DNA of 64,000 nucleotides, taken from assembly GCA_001687465.1 (NCBI GenBank), contig LVLI01000140.1, positions 62,001-126,000 on the forward strand. Direction: 5' to 3'. Shown here piece by piece: positions 25,251 to 34,571 of this stretch. Origin of the DNA: Halocafeteria seosinensis. Lineage: Eukaryota > Sar > Bigyra > Bicosoecida. How positions within the stretch are numbered: the first letter of the stretch is position 1; each line of letters begins with the position of its first letter. The position numbers and the translations under genes are program-made. The notes under the pieces were generated by a model, which was given only the letters and a program-made list of their open reading frames with translations, did not search any database and had not been told where the DNA came from.

Positions 25251-25856
25251 CTACTGTGCTCCGGAATCGTCACTAAGTTCGTTAACAAGTTCGGTTGCTT
25301 TGGTGTACATCTCACTGCCTTCCAACTCAGACTTGTTCTTTTCCTGCTCATCCCATTCAGTTCTGGTGAAATAAATTTCGTCAGAGGACAAACATAGACA
25401 AACCATTCTTACCAATATCTCTTCAAGTTGTTCAACCGCATTCATTAGACGTTTGGACGTATCGGGTATCATCATCTCCGTTTCTTCCAGGACCTCTTTC
25501 TGCAAACGGTGCAGCGGCAGTAACAACAGTTAATATTAACAATCTGATAGCAGCATGCAATCACACTCGTACTTGTTTCTTTATCTCGCTTTGGTCCCTG
25601 TTTTGGTTTGTCATTTCTTGGACGCGATTTTTGTCCTTGTCTAACTGATCTTTGTATGCGTCCAACTCCTTGCGCAATCTGCGGCAGTTCCAAATTTAAT
25701 GAGAATAATACCATTAACGAGCGAGCGAGACAGAAGAGCTCATGAATTAGCTGTTTTGCTTCAGTATGCCCACGGTAGAGGTGGAGAAAGAGTGTCATAC
25801 CTGCAAACGACATTGTATTTGATGCGCAAGTCTTTTTGTTTGGGGTCTTCCGACAT
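25251..25856 (-). CDS. TBCA: tubulin-binding cofactor A
   Basis: Exons are 25856-25801, 25678-25573, 25499-25413 and 25343-25251; 113 residues, the usual family size. Cofactor A captures beta-tubulin during alpha/beta-tubulin heterodimer folding. The protein is almost all helical, with the conserved core VLEETEMMIPDTSKRLMNAV, equivalent to the MMIPD region of animal TBCA, and an N-terminal LRIKYNVVCRL segment. The last acceptor was chosen at 25344-25345 because it joins EEIL to EKNKSELE as in homologues; the closer acceptor near 25363 puts a stop in frame. It lies head-to-head with METTL9, 229 bp apart. Confidence 0.93.
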
Positions 25857-26085
25857 GATGATTTCTTCCTCAAGAACAATAATAACACACTGGAGAGCAA
25901 TATAATCTGTCTGTCTGTCTGTGTGGTTTTCTAGCTACCTGATAATCAACTCTCAAGCTCTGTAATACGCTATTTTAAGCGCTTGTTTTTGAATAAAGGA
26001 GTCGTTGAGTCCCATTTGAATTTGAAACTTCAACATTGGGGCAACGAGTGGACCATTCTCTTGTATACTGTAGGGTTTGAATGCA

Positions 26086-27434
26086 ATGTGCAAGTACCAC
26101 TATCAGCAGGGAAGAATATTGGTCGAACAGGTCGCGTTGAAACTCCCTCACTTGGTGAGCATGCATTCATGGACACGGCAAGCGCTGAAAGAGCTGCGTG
26201 AAGATGACGAGGACCGAGAGGAATGTGACTGCAATATAACCCCAGAAGAGTATTATTGGCTCGATACAAAGAAATTGTAAGCCCTGCCACTGGTGCAGTG
26301 TACCCTGGAATGAAATTCATGCCTAAAATGCCTAGTAAAAAATTGCATTCTCAGAGACGAACCCTTGGCGAGCTGTTACGTTCCTTTACAAGCTGACGCT
26401 GCTACACGCGAATTTCTTGATGTAAGGAAAATTCGACCGTTTGTAATGGGACTAGAATTCTTGTACTTAATCGGCAGTGAATTTGTGTGCAGAGCGCGCA
26501 AGACCCGCTTTGGCGACACTTCCTGACATCTGCACTGACCGTGTTCTTTGATTATTCTTACGTGAACAACCTTCTCAGCAGTAAGTAAGCCGAAGTGCTT
26601 CCCTCCCGACCTAGTTTAACGACTCAACGGAGATGTAAATCTGGTCATGTCAGGGGGTCAATTGTTCGTTGTTTCCGCGGAACAGGTTGAGAAGCTGTTG
26701 CACCGTGTCGCCAATTTTGAAAGAGAACGCCGACATAAGCTGCTAGATGTGGGCGCCGCCGATGGAAATGTCACACTACAGCTGGAAAAGCTCGGCTTCG
26801 ACACTATTGTTGCAACAGAAGTTGAATCCCATTTTGTGAGAACACTGAAATCTCATGGTTTTGTTTCGGTGAAAACAGACAGTGTTGATGCCGTCAAACA
26901 ATATGGCCCATTCGATATGGTTAGGTGAGTGCGAATGATCGTATATATACATCTTCTGCTCTTCTCGCCTAATATGATATTTGTGGCTTTATCCGACATT
27001 TGGTACAAACAGCTGCCTCAATGTGGTAGATCGATGTGATTTTCCGATGCAAATGCTGAGGGATATAAAGGATGCTCTTTGTGGGGATGGGGTACTGTTA
27101 TTGTCGGTTGTTTTGCCGCTGAATGACTTTGTTCGAGGTTCCAGTGGTCAAATGCGGCCCCCGGTAAAACCTTTAACGGAAGGTATTCCTCGATGCGGAA
27201 GCCATTCCCAGTTTGAAACAGCCATGCGAGCGTTCCACGATTTAGTGTTATCCCCCTTGGTAAGTATAGGTCATCAGTTTCTGGGATCAAGATTAGCATT
27301 TGGTTAATTTGTCCGATGTTGTTCTGCAGGGGTTACATGTAAAAGCAGTATCTAGAGTTCCGTATCTATGCGGAGGGGACGCTTACACTTCTTGGTACGC
27401 GCTTCCAAACGCGATATTCGTGCTTGGCAAGTAG
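26086..27434 (+). CDS. METTL9: METTL9 (DREV) protein-histidine methyltransferase homologue
   Basis: Exons are 26086-26276, 26355-26421, 26493-26580, 26654-26924, 27013-27259 and 27330-27434; 322 residues. METTL9 methylates histidine in alternating HxH motifs using S-adenosylmethionine. It has the family signature NNLLSRGQLFVVS, the SAM-binding loop LLDVGAADGNVT, SCLNVVDRCDFPMQMLRDI, VVLPLNDFV and the ending RVPYLCGGDAYTSWYALPNA. The start is the first ATG of the open frame; ATG 26161 is an alternative, and a 5' signal or membrane exon as in animals may be missing. All five introns are GT-AG, 70-88 nt. Confidence 0.9.
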
Positions 27435-27794
27435 AACCGTCTCTGATGTTCTATCACTCTTCACATCCAATTTTATTTTGCCGAAGGGCATACGCTACCA
27501 GCCAAGTATCAGAGGTTGGAACGAGTTATCAAACGAATATCGGGATTATTGAGAACCAAGAGCATTGTGTATATCGTTGGAAATAAACTTTAATGTTATT
27601 GACCGCTCTAATCACAGCACAAGGAATCCACCCTAACATGGAGATAGAAATGCGATGCTTGCAGACACCACAAGAAAAGTAGATACTGATTGAAGTAATT
27701 TCAAACGCGGGTGCATCGTTTCACGCATCAGGAAATTTGGAATATATGAAAAGGCATCGTGAAACTTGTTTCTGTACAATTTGCTTAGCCTGAT

Positions 27795-28200
27795 TTTAGC
27801 AAGTCCTGGACACTCACACTTTGGATGCTCCTCCCGCAACTGATGTATCGCAAGGCCTCATTCGAAGTCAATGGAAGTGGATTTCACTGCTGGACAACAC
27901 CGGAACCAGACGGTCTTCAGGAAGTGCTGGACACTCGCCAATTGACTGTCCTTCCTGCAACGATTCTGTATCACAAAGCTGCTAAAGTGCAAGTATTGGA
28001 TACCACCCAATTGACTGTCCCTCTCGCGACGATGTTGTAACAGAAGAGCCGGCACTAAACAGCTACGAAGAAGGAAAGTTGGCCATCGTAAAGCGTCAAT
28101 GGAAGCCACTGCTGTGACAGCTTCTGAAGCAGCCTCTGAAGCAGCCGGTCTTGGACTTCTCAACTTGCGACTGACTGTCCCTACCTATGCCATGTGGATT
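27795..28200 (+). repeat. diverged tandem repeats, unit about 60-70 bp
   Basis: Three to four copies share the core TGGACACTCrCCAATTGACTG and a following CCyGCAACGAT-like block, at about 27797, 27925, 27996 and 28160. Two of the copies also carry a shared GTCAATGGAAG block. Copies lie in different reading frames, with stops in each, so the array is not one coding repeat today. It lies just upstream of the terminal exon at 28476. Confidence 0.6.
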
Positions 28201-28475
28201 TGCGTCTGTGCCACAAGGAATGATGGCATACTCAGCTTGGATTGTTACAAAAAGTGTGAGCATGATGACAACGGTTACATATTAGATACAAATGTACTAC
28301 GTCTTACTTGAATACTTCTTAGATTTTCATAGTTATAGGAGTTAGTGAATTGGTACTTCGACAAATGGCTGATGCTCAATAAGTATGGTAATTCCTTTAC
28401 TCTGTATTCCAGAAATGTTGAGTCTTGAAAAATTGAGCACATACCTTACAGACTTACTACCCATTTTATTTCCAG

Positions 28476-28688
28476 GAATATGGACTCAACATTGTTGGAT
28501 GCAATACTGTAGGACTCAGTCCCGCACAGAAGGCAATGCTGGAGAAAGTTCCATATGCAGAGCAATCTCGGTACGCTGCTTTGACTGGAAACGCCGATAC
28601 CGATACCGTTGTGCATCCGCTTGACCGCTCTGCCTCGCGATTAGTGGAGAATATCAATAGGGCATCGGAGATTGAGCTTTCACAATAA
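28476..28688 (+). CDS. terminal exon of an unknown gene
   Basis: A strong acceptor (TTTTATTTCCAG) opens a 70-codon frame ending at TAA 28686-28688. The protein is well-balanced and soluble-looking (includes GLSPAQKAMLEKVPYAE and LVENINRASEIE). It stops 34 bp from the convergent stop of the GLUG protein, as expected for a real gene end in this compact region. Upstream exons could not be placed with confidence; an open stretch at about 28337-28416 (LVNWYFDKWLMLNKYG) may be one, but its donor is weak. The gene may be functional with missed exons, or a remnant. Confidence 0.5.
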   Translation, partial: EYGLNIVGCNTVGLSPAQKAMLEKVPYAEQSRYAALTGNADTDTVVHPLDRSASRLVENINRASEIELSQ

Positions 28689-28722
28689 TCGGTGATAAAA
28701 CTAAGCACTGCTTAGTAAGCAG

Positions 28723-31700
28723 TCATGCTGAACTGTCCAAGCCCCGAGCTGGCTTTTTAGAGCGACTCCTGGAGTGACCAAGCCCTAAGAGAGGATTACC
28801 GTTGAAAAACTCCCCGGAGGCTCCTGAAGGCCGAACTTGGTCAAATTCTATTTTTTGACTAGTTCCCCTGTGCAATTGATTCCTGGTATAGTTGACTATC
28901 CGTCGCGGCATTGTATGTTTGCGAGCAAACTCTAGCTCCGTCAAGTGTTTGTCTGCCGAGTCTCCAGCTCTTCCGCGGGAATTGGCGCTTGCTTTGTCAC
29001 AATGCGCAGCCGTGTCGGAGAGAGTTTCTATTTCGACTAACGGTTGCGGCTCCGCCAATACCAGAGCCTTCCATTGTCTCAACTTCAGGTTCATTCGATC
29101 CCGAATTCCCAAATCAGATTTGTCGATATTGTGGCCAAACGCCACTTGTATCAGATGCTCGGGATATGCTCGAGGGCAGCTGGTAGATACAACACGTACC
29201 CGATCGGGCCTAGGACAAGTAGTTGATGACAGGTCGACAAAGACAAGGCCACCTCCCGTAGACCGTCCATCGTCGCTATGCGCATTACCCATACTAGCTT
29301 CCCCTCCCTTACTTGGTTGATACGCCAAGGGATTGATTCCAGTTAGACCGCTTCTATCTGTCTGCCCCTTCACCAACTCAGGCGGGGATGGGTTTCCCCC
29401 TTCAGTACTGTGAGGGTAATAGGATACCATATCCCGTGGAATCCCCATTTTGTCCGCGTGAAATGTAATTGCCTCCTCAACTGGCGATGGTTGGCGTCGT
29501 TTTCTGTGTAGAATAAAGAAAAACAAGACGATCGCTATTAGGCCAAAGAATAAGGGCACTGCCAGTGCCACGGTATCGCCACCTTTTCCTGAGTTGTTTC
29601 TTGCAGAAGCGCTGTTATGCTTATCGTCGAAACCAATATATGAAAACAAATCTGAATCTACAGTAAGGACGACAGTATGGTTAGTGACTAATATCCGTCT
29701 TCCTTCGATGCTTACGCTGGTGGATAGCGGAAATGCCAGGAACCGGCCTACAGTTTGTTCTCTCTTGGACTGAAAATGCTTCAGTACTAGGTCCCCGGCG
29801 TTTTCCGATACTCTCAATGCCAGGATGTAAGTGTATAGTCGGCACGTTTTCCGAGCACTTTGTCTACCCCAGCAAGACTCATTGGAAACCAGCGTAGATG
29901 TAGCATGTAATGGGAGACTAGGACCTTCGTTGGAGCTCTCGTCACTTTGACCACATCCAATGAATACTTCGTAATCACTGGGTTGTTGATGCCCGAAGAA
30001 ATCCTCTTGACAAGAGCTTGCAAATATTGCCTCTGTTCCTACAATGCTCTGTACGCTTGCATTAAAAGTCCCAATAGTAGAAGTCTTTGCAAAGTCTTCG
30101 ATTAAGAGAATGGGATCGAATTGCATTGAAACACAATTAAGCGGTTCGATAACTCCGCAAGACGAGACAAATGCGCGCGAACTGTTATGTAATTGGAAAA
30201 CACTGGATGGTGTCGAGCTTGGAGTTTGGAATCTTGTAGTGGGTGCCGCAATTGGCGAACCAATTTTCGAATTTCCTGGCACGTTTGGGGTCCCTGTCAT
30301 AGGAAGGCTTTTCGGGAAACTTCTGCTAGGTGAAGAAGTCACCGTTCCAATGTTGTCGGTTGGAGTGACGCTGTTCGAAGCCGTGCTGCATGTTGTCCTT
30401 AGCGACGCTGTAATCGAGGGACTTTTCGACAAAGTTTCCGTAGGAGTTTTGCTTGATGAAGATGTTGGAGACACTGTCCCTGTGTTGCTAGTGGTAACAG
30501 TTCGGGTGAAACTTCCAGACGCAGTGTAGGAAGAGGTTGCGGACAATGTCGACGTCTGCGTCTGACTCTGGGAGGGACTTGCTGACGGAGTCGCCGTACT
30601 GCTAGTGGTAGTAGTTGGGGTGAAACTTCCAGACGCAGTGTACGAAGAGGTTGCGGACAGTGTCGACGTCCGCGTGGGACTCTGGGAGGGACTTGCTGAC
30701 GGAGTCACCGTATTGCTAGTGGTAGTAGTTGGGGTGAAACTTCCAGACGCAGTGTACGAAGAGGTTGCGGACAGTGTCGACGTCCGCGTGGGACTCTGGG
30801 AGGGACTTGCTGACGGAGTCACCGTATTGCTAGTGGTAGTAGTTGGGGTGACACTACCCGACTCACTAATTGAAGGGGTTCCGGACGCTGTTGGCGTCTG
30901 CGAGGAACTCTTGGAAGGGTTTGCTGATGGCGTTATGCTTGCTGTAGGAAAGGCAGTCCCAGCAGGTTGAACCGTAGGGATGGTTCGTAGTTCAGGATAT
31001 TTTCCCGCAGATCGAATAAACCAAATCTGAGCAGGCCATTCGTGTGTGGACGTTTGGTATAATTTACCTCTGATTTCATCAAGATCAGCAGAATTTCCAT
31101 GGCTATCGAGAATGTCAGCCGTGTCTTCATCTACAATGTTTCCGTTGTCCACATCACTATCATGCACTGAGTATTTGACCTGCACTTTCTGAGCTGACGA
31201 AGAGATACTTCCAAGCATGAATGGTCTTCCGTGAGGAACACTGGATAACATGTACACATTTTGGATTCGAACAATGCCACCTTCCTCGCCGGTGTTGGCA
31301 CCACATATTCCACCTGTTCCACTGCTGCTTTCTTTGACATTTCCAGTGCTATATGAGTCTGAAATCTCGAAGATGCCGTCCTTCTGAGCTGCATTTCTTC
31401 CAGAAATACCACCACTTTGACTTCCTTCCACGTTCCCTGTAGAAAAGCACTGGGACACACTGACAAAACCACCTTTCCATCCCGCATGTTCACCAACAAT
31501 CCCTCCACTCCCTTCGCCTTTAATATCCCCTGTAGAATAACAACGAACAACATGAACTGTGCCACCGTTGTAACCAGGGTCATCTCCGCAAATTCCACCT
31601 GCCCGTGGACCTCTAATTTCGCCGGTGGAGTAGCAGTCGGTTATGTTTGCTGTACCACCATTTCTAGCGACTCGATCTCCCACTATGCCCCCAGTGAGCC

Positions 31701-32241
31701 CGTCGAACACATCTCCAGTTGTATGTGAGTTCGTAATTTCGATGACTCCTCCATCCTTGCCTGCGGTCTCGCCCGCGATCCCACCACTGCAGCAGATGCC
31801 TGCAGCTCGAATTTCCCCCGTAGCGCTACAATGGTTTACTCGGAAGAATCTTTGACTTCCTCGAACTATGAACGCACCACCCCTCGCAGTTACTCCGTGT
31901 AATGTGTGGACATGCTGAATCAAAGGAGCATTCTCAAAAGAGTCCACACTGCTCTCCATGTTGAATAGGCCAGCAAAATCGTCCATTCCCGCTAAATCAA
32001 TGGTGAAATTCTGCCCATCAAATATCTCGTTCGGTCCCAATGTAATATGATCGTGGTTTCCGTAACCTTTAGTTTGCCACTCAATGTCACATGTTTGAGT
32101 AAGCGTTCCGTGACTGGAATCGTAACTGATACAGGATTCATTGTTCCGAAGATCATTTTCCCCTGCAACTTGTCCCACCAAGAAAGAAAAGATCATACTA
32201 ATGAGCGCCACATACGACAACGAAAAGGGTAGGATCCTCAT
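28723..32241 (-). CDS. GLUG-repeat, mucin-like type I membrane protein
   Basis: Single exon, 1,172 residues from ATG 32241, chosen because a signal peptide follows at once (MRILPFSLSYVALISMIFSF). The longer frame to 32469 lacks targeting features and passes through an 11-G run. Residues about 150-350 hold GLUG-type repeats, roughly 28-30 residues each (e.g. GGICGDDPGYNGGTVHVVRC, YSTGDIKGEGSGGIVGE). Residues about 430-620 are serine/threonine/proline-rich with a 39-residue tandem repeat, likely heavily O-glycosylated. A further extracellular region is followed by one membrane helix (ALAVPLFFGLIAIVLFFFIL), basic stop-transfer residues and a cytosolic tail of about 250 residues. Probably a cell-surface protein; no enzymatic motif was seen. 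Confidence 0.85.
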   Translation of the reverse strand: MRILPFSLSYVALISMIFSFLVGQVAGENDLRNNESCISYDSSHGTLTQTCDIEWQTKGYGNHDHITLGPNEIFDGQNFTIDLAGMDDFAGLFNMESSVDSFENAPLIQHVHTLHGVTARGGAFIVRGSQRFFRVNHCSATGEIRAAGICCSGGIAGETAGKDGGVIEITNSHTTGDVFDGLTGGIVGDRVARNGGTANITDCYSTGEIRGPRAGGICGDDPGYNGGTVHVVRCYSTGDIKGEGSGGIVGEHAGWKGGFVSVSQCFSTGNVEGSQSGGISGRNAAQKDGIFEISDSYSTGNVKESSSGTGGICGANTGEEGGIVRIQNVYMLSSVPHGRPFMLGSISSSAQKVQVKYSVHDSDVDNGNIVDEDTADILDSHGNSADLDEIRGKLYQTSTHEWPAQIWFIRSAGKYPELRTIPTVQPAGTAFPTASITPSANPSKSSSQTPTASGTPSISESGSVTPTTTTSNTVTPSASPSQSPTRTSTLSATSSYTASGSFTPTTTTSNTVTPSASPSQSPTRTSTLSATSSYTASGSFTPTTTTSSTATPSASPSQSQTQTSTLSATSSYTASGSFTRTVTTSNTGTVSPTSSSSKTPTETLSKSPSITASLRTTCSTASNSVTPTDNIGTVTSSPSRSFPKSLPMTGTPNVPGNSKIGSPIAAPTTRFQTPSSTPSSVFQLHNSSRAFVSSCGVIEPLNCVSMQFDPILLIEDFAKTSTIGTFNASVQSIVGTEAIFASSCQEDFFGHQQPSDYEVFIGCGQSDESSNEGPSLPLHATSTLVSNESCWGRQSARKTCRLYTYILALRVSENAGDLVLKHFQSKREQTVGRFLAFPLSTSVSIEGRRILVTNHTVVLTVDSDLFSYIGFDDKHNSASARNNSGKGGDTVALAVPLFFGLIAIVLFFFILHRKRRQPSPVEEAITFHADKMGIPRDMVSYYPHSTEGGNPSPPELVKGQTDRSGLTGINPLAYQPSKGGEASMGNAHSDDGRSTGGGLVFVDLSSTTCPRPDRVRVVSTSCPRAYPEHLIQVAFGHNIDKSDLGIRDRMNLKLRQWKALVLAEPQPLVEIETLSDTAAHCDKASANSRGRAGDSADKHLTELEFARKHTMPRRIVNYTRNQLHRGTSQKIEFDQVRPSGASGEFFNGNPLLGLGHSRSRSKKPARGLDSSA
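30485..30870 (-). repeat. 117-bp (39-codon) tandem repeats in the S/T-rich region
   Basis: Copies begin at about 30481, 30598, 30715 and (partial) 30832. Copies two and three are nearly identical; the outer ones are diverged. The unit encodes SPSQSPTRTSTLSATSSYTA plus a threonine run. This recent tandem expansion produces long open frames on the opposite strand, which are artefacts. Confidence 0.92.
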
Positions 32242-32383
32242 CTTCACGGCTTCCTGTTTTGATAAGACAGGATTGAGAACAGATCCAGCGGAGCGATAGA
32301 AGCATCTATCTCCATTTTGATGACACCGACGCCCCATAAGACTATCTCGTGGACACACATCTTTGAGCGGAGAAAAAAAGAAA

Positions 32384-32394
32384 GGGGGGGGGGG
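32384..32394 (+). repeat. 11-base G homopolymer
   Basis: Uninterrupted G run upstream of the GLUG protein start; likely length-variable. Confidence 0.95.
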
Positions 32395-32899
32395 TGTAAT
32401 ACGACGTGTATAGCCGCTCTGGTCCTTCTTGAAAGGTAGCGGTAGCATGCGCTGTACCACTCCCGTCACAGGGCATTTTCAATGCTTTCTCAAATCTTCC
32501 CCGTGCACTCCTGTTTAATTTTCCATGGCAATGACGTCCAGCGTCCCTTAACCTACTATGAATCGTTTTTGAATAACACTCGAATCCTTAAACCACGACC
32601 CACCTTTCACCGTGAGGTGCAGCTGGAAGCAAGTTCTCGAGAGGGACAATTCTGACGACAGGAGACCATAAAATTGAGATAATCAACTATACCTCTACTT
32701 TCACGGCCTGCTATAAATGAATGCGTCAAGCGACTCATGGTTCACCGGTACGTCACACCTACCCTGTGAGGTACTGGCGACGCGATGCGTTAATGGGACA
32801 TTGTGACTTACCAGGGAAGTTACCATCATGCAGAAGTTAGCAGATTATCTACCCTACGCAGTTGATTTGTCCACATGAAGCATCGAGGGGAATTCAAAC

Positions 32900-34310
32900 C
32901 GACTGTTTATTTTGTAGTTGAACAAACGGAACCATCGTTTCGCTATATAATAATACATTGTAGGATCATTGGTGGGTGCATCTCGCGGAAACTGCAGCCG
33001 AGAGATCCAGCAGGGAAAGAACCAGAGCCTACACTTGCAGAACTTTTGGAAACGTTGGGTCTCGGCAACCTCCCAGGGCATGCAGCAGTTTTTTGACTGA
33101 TACTAGGTAGGCATGCTGAATGTTAAGTGTATTCAACTGTTCCAAGCTTAACTTCCGCGTGTACATGTAGATGCACGCGGGTCCGGGGCAGATGCCGGCA
33201 CGACCGCGAGTCAGCGGTGTAAGGAAGAACTGAAGCAGGAAATGGAAAGGCTCTTCAGTCATCGGTCAACCGATTCAGAAAAAAAGTGTTGATCGTGCGC
33301 ACTTTGGCCGCATGGATGGTCGGTCTTCTGAAGCTGACCGAAACGGGAGAATTACAAGGAGAGCTCCGAGAAGCGGCTAAGGAAGTTCCTATGCTCTCCA
33401 AGCCTCAGCCATGGACTGTACTTCCAATTCACAGTAAGTCGTTGAGGATTCTTTGGAATTCTCCACCGATTAAGGCTTCCTATAAGAAGAAGCATGATGG
33501 CGGTTTCTTTGACTTATTCCGACGAATGTCAGACAAGGATTCTCTTGACAACACTATTCCCGGTTGGTTCACCATAAGTCCTCTGATGGCTGGTAGTTGT
33601 GCAGAGTCTTCGAAACGACGGGGACGGAATCACTACCTGGATTTGTTCCCTCTACAGAGTACTATTCCGCAGTCATTACAATGCCATCAAACATTGATCG
33701 TGCTGGTTTATCAATCGATGATGTTTGCGTAGAGTGAGAGCCCTAATGCATCATGCGAAGTTTTCCTATGTTCAGTTTACGTGCATCACGGATGATTGCA
33801 GAGCATGCTTTCCAATCCATGTGCCACGCAGTAAGAGGAAGGCGGAGTGGTACTCCCCGTCTGCCGTTGAGTTAACAGTCTTCATCGTGGCTCTAGATGA
33901 TTATGATCGATGCGTCGAGAACGATTCTCATAAGAATTGTTTGACCGCCGCTATTGACAGATTTCACGAGCTGTATAATACGTGAAGTCTTCGGTCTAAG
34001 GGAATTTTCTTGTTGCTTCTAAATAAAGACGTATTCGAAGAGAAACTATCGAATGAGGGGTTGTGAATGCTCGCGTAGTGCCCAAGTATTCGGCAACCTG
34101 ATCCAGAGGATTCAAGCAAAATGCTGTTTGACGATTATGAAGGCGGGGAGGATCTGTGGTGCTGGTATCCGGTACATCATTGAGAAGTTTCGGAGCATAC
34201 GCAGGAGGTACCCAAGTCAACAATATTTTGGCGGCAAGTCAAAGAATCGGGAAGAAACAACGATTGTCTCACGCACCTATGTAACGCGCTTACGCTAGTC
34301 GTACTGAGGG
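32900..34310 (+). pseudogene. decayed heterotrimeric G-protein alpha-subunit gene
   Basis: Blocks of G-alpha similarity occur in the right order but in different frames. These are a degraded P-loop region (LGLGNLPGHA near 33060), helical-domain LRILWNSPPIKASYKKKHDG (about 33430-33495), SNIDRAGLSIDDV (about 33685-33730), VRALMHHAKFSY, KRKAEWYSPS (switch II region), ELTVFIVALDDYDR (about 33870), and LLLLNKDVFEEKL (about 34008-34048, the guanine-specificity NKxD loop with a residue lost). A TGA at 33983-33985 interrupts the frame between the last two blocks, a frameshift lies near 33725, and no 50-120 nt intron repairs either. Continuation near 34160-34200 (IRYIIEKF) is in yet another frame. Confidence 0.75.
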
Positions 34311-34571
34311 GAACCTGCGAGGTGATGATTCTATGGATGATTCAGAATAGCTACGTGCTTCAAGCTACAACAGTATACAACAGCGCCCGGGGGAGACCAT
34401 TCGAGGTCCTACAGCCAGATGATAAGCCGCTGGATTTTGAATTTTGACCTCTTTACATGCTGTGAGAATTTTGCAGAAGTTAGGTGTTGCTCACTGCACC
34501 TTCAGCACATTGTGACCCTTAACAACTTGTGAACGACAGGAATAACGTGGTCCAATCTCCCAAGTACCACC

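Noticed and set aside
25344-25412. TBCA acceptor near 25363
   Set aside because: It places a stop immediately in frame; the acceptor at 25344 gives a family-like C-terminus.
30044-30970. Plus-strand open frames of 161 and 121 codons
   Set aside because: They are antisense to the tandem-repeat stalk of the GLUG protein; repeat units whose length is a multiple of three keep all frames open.
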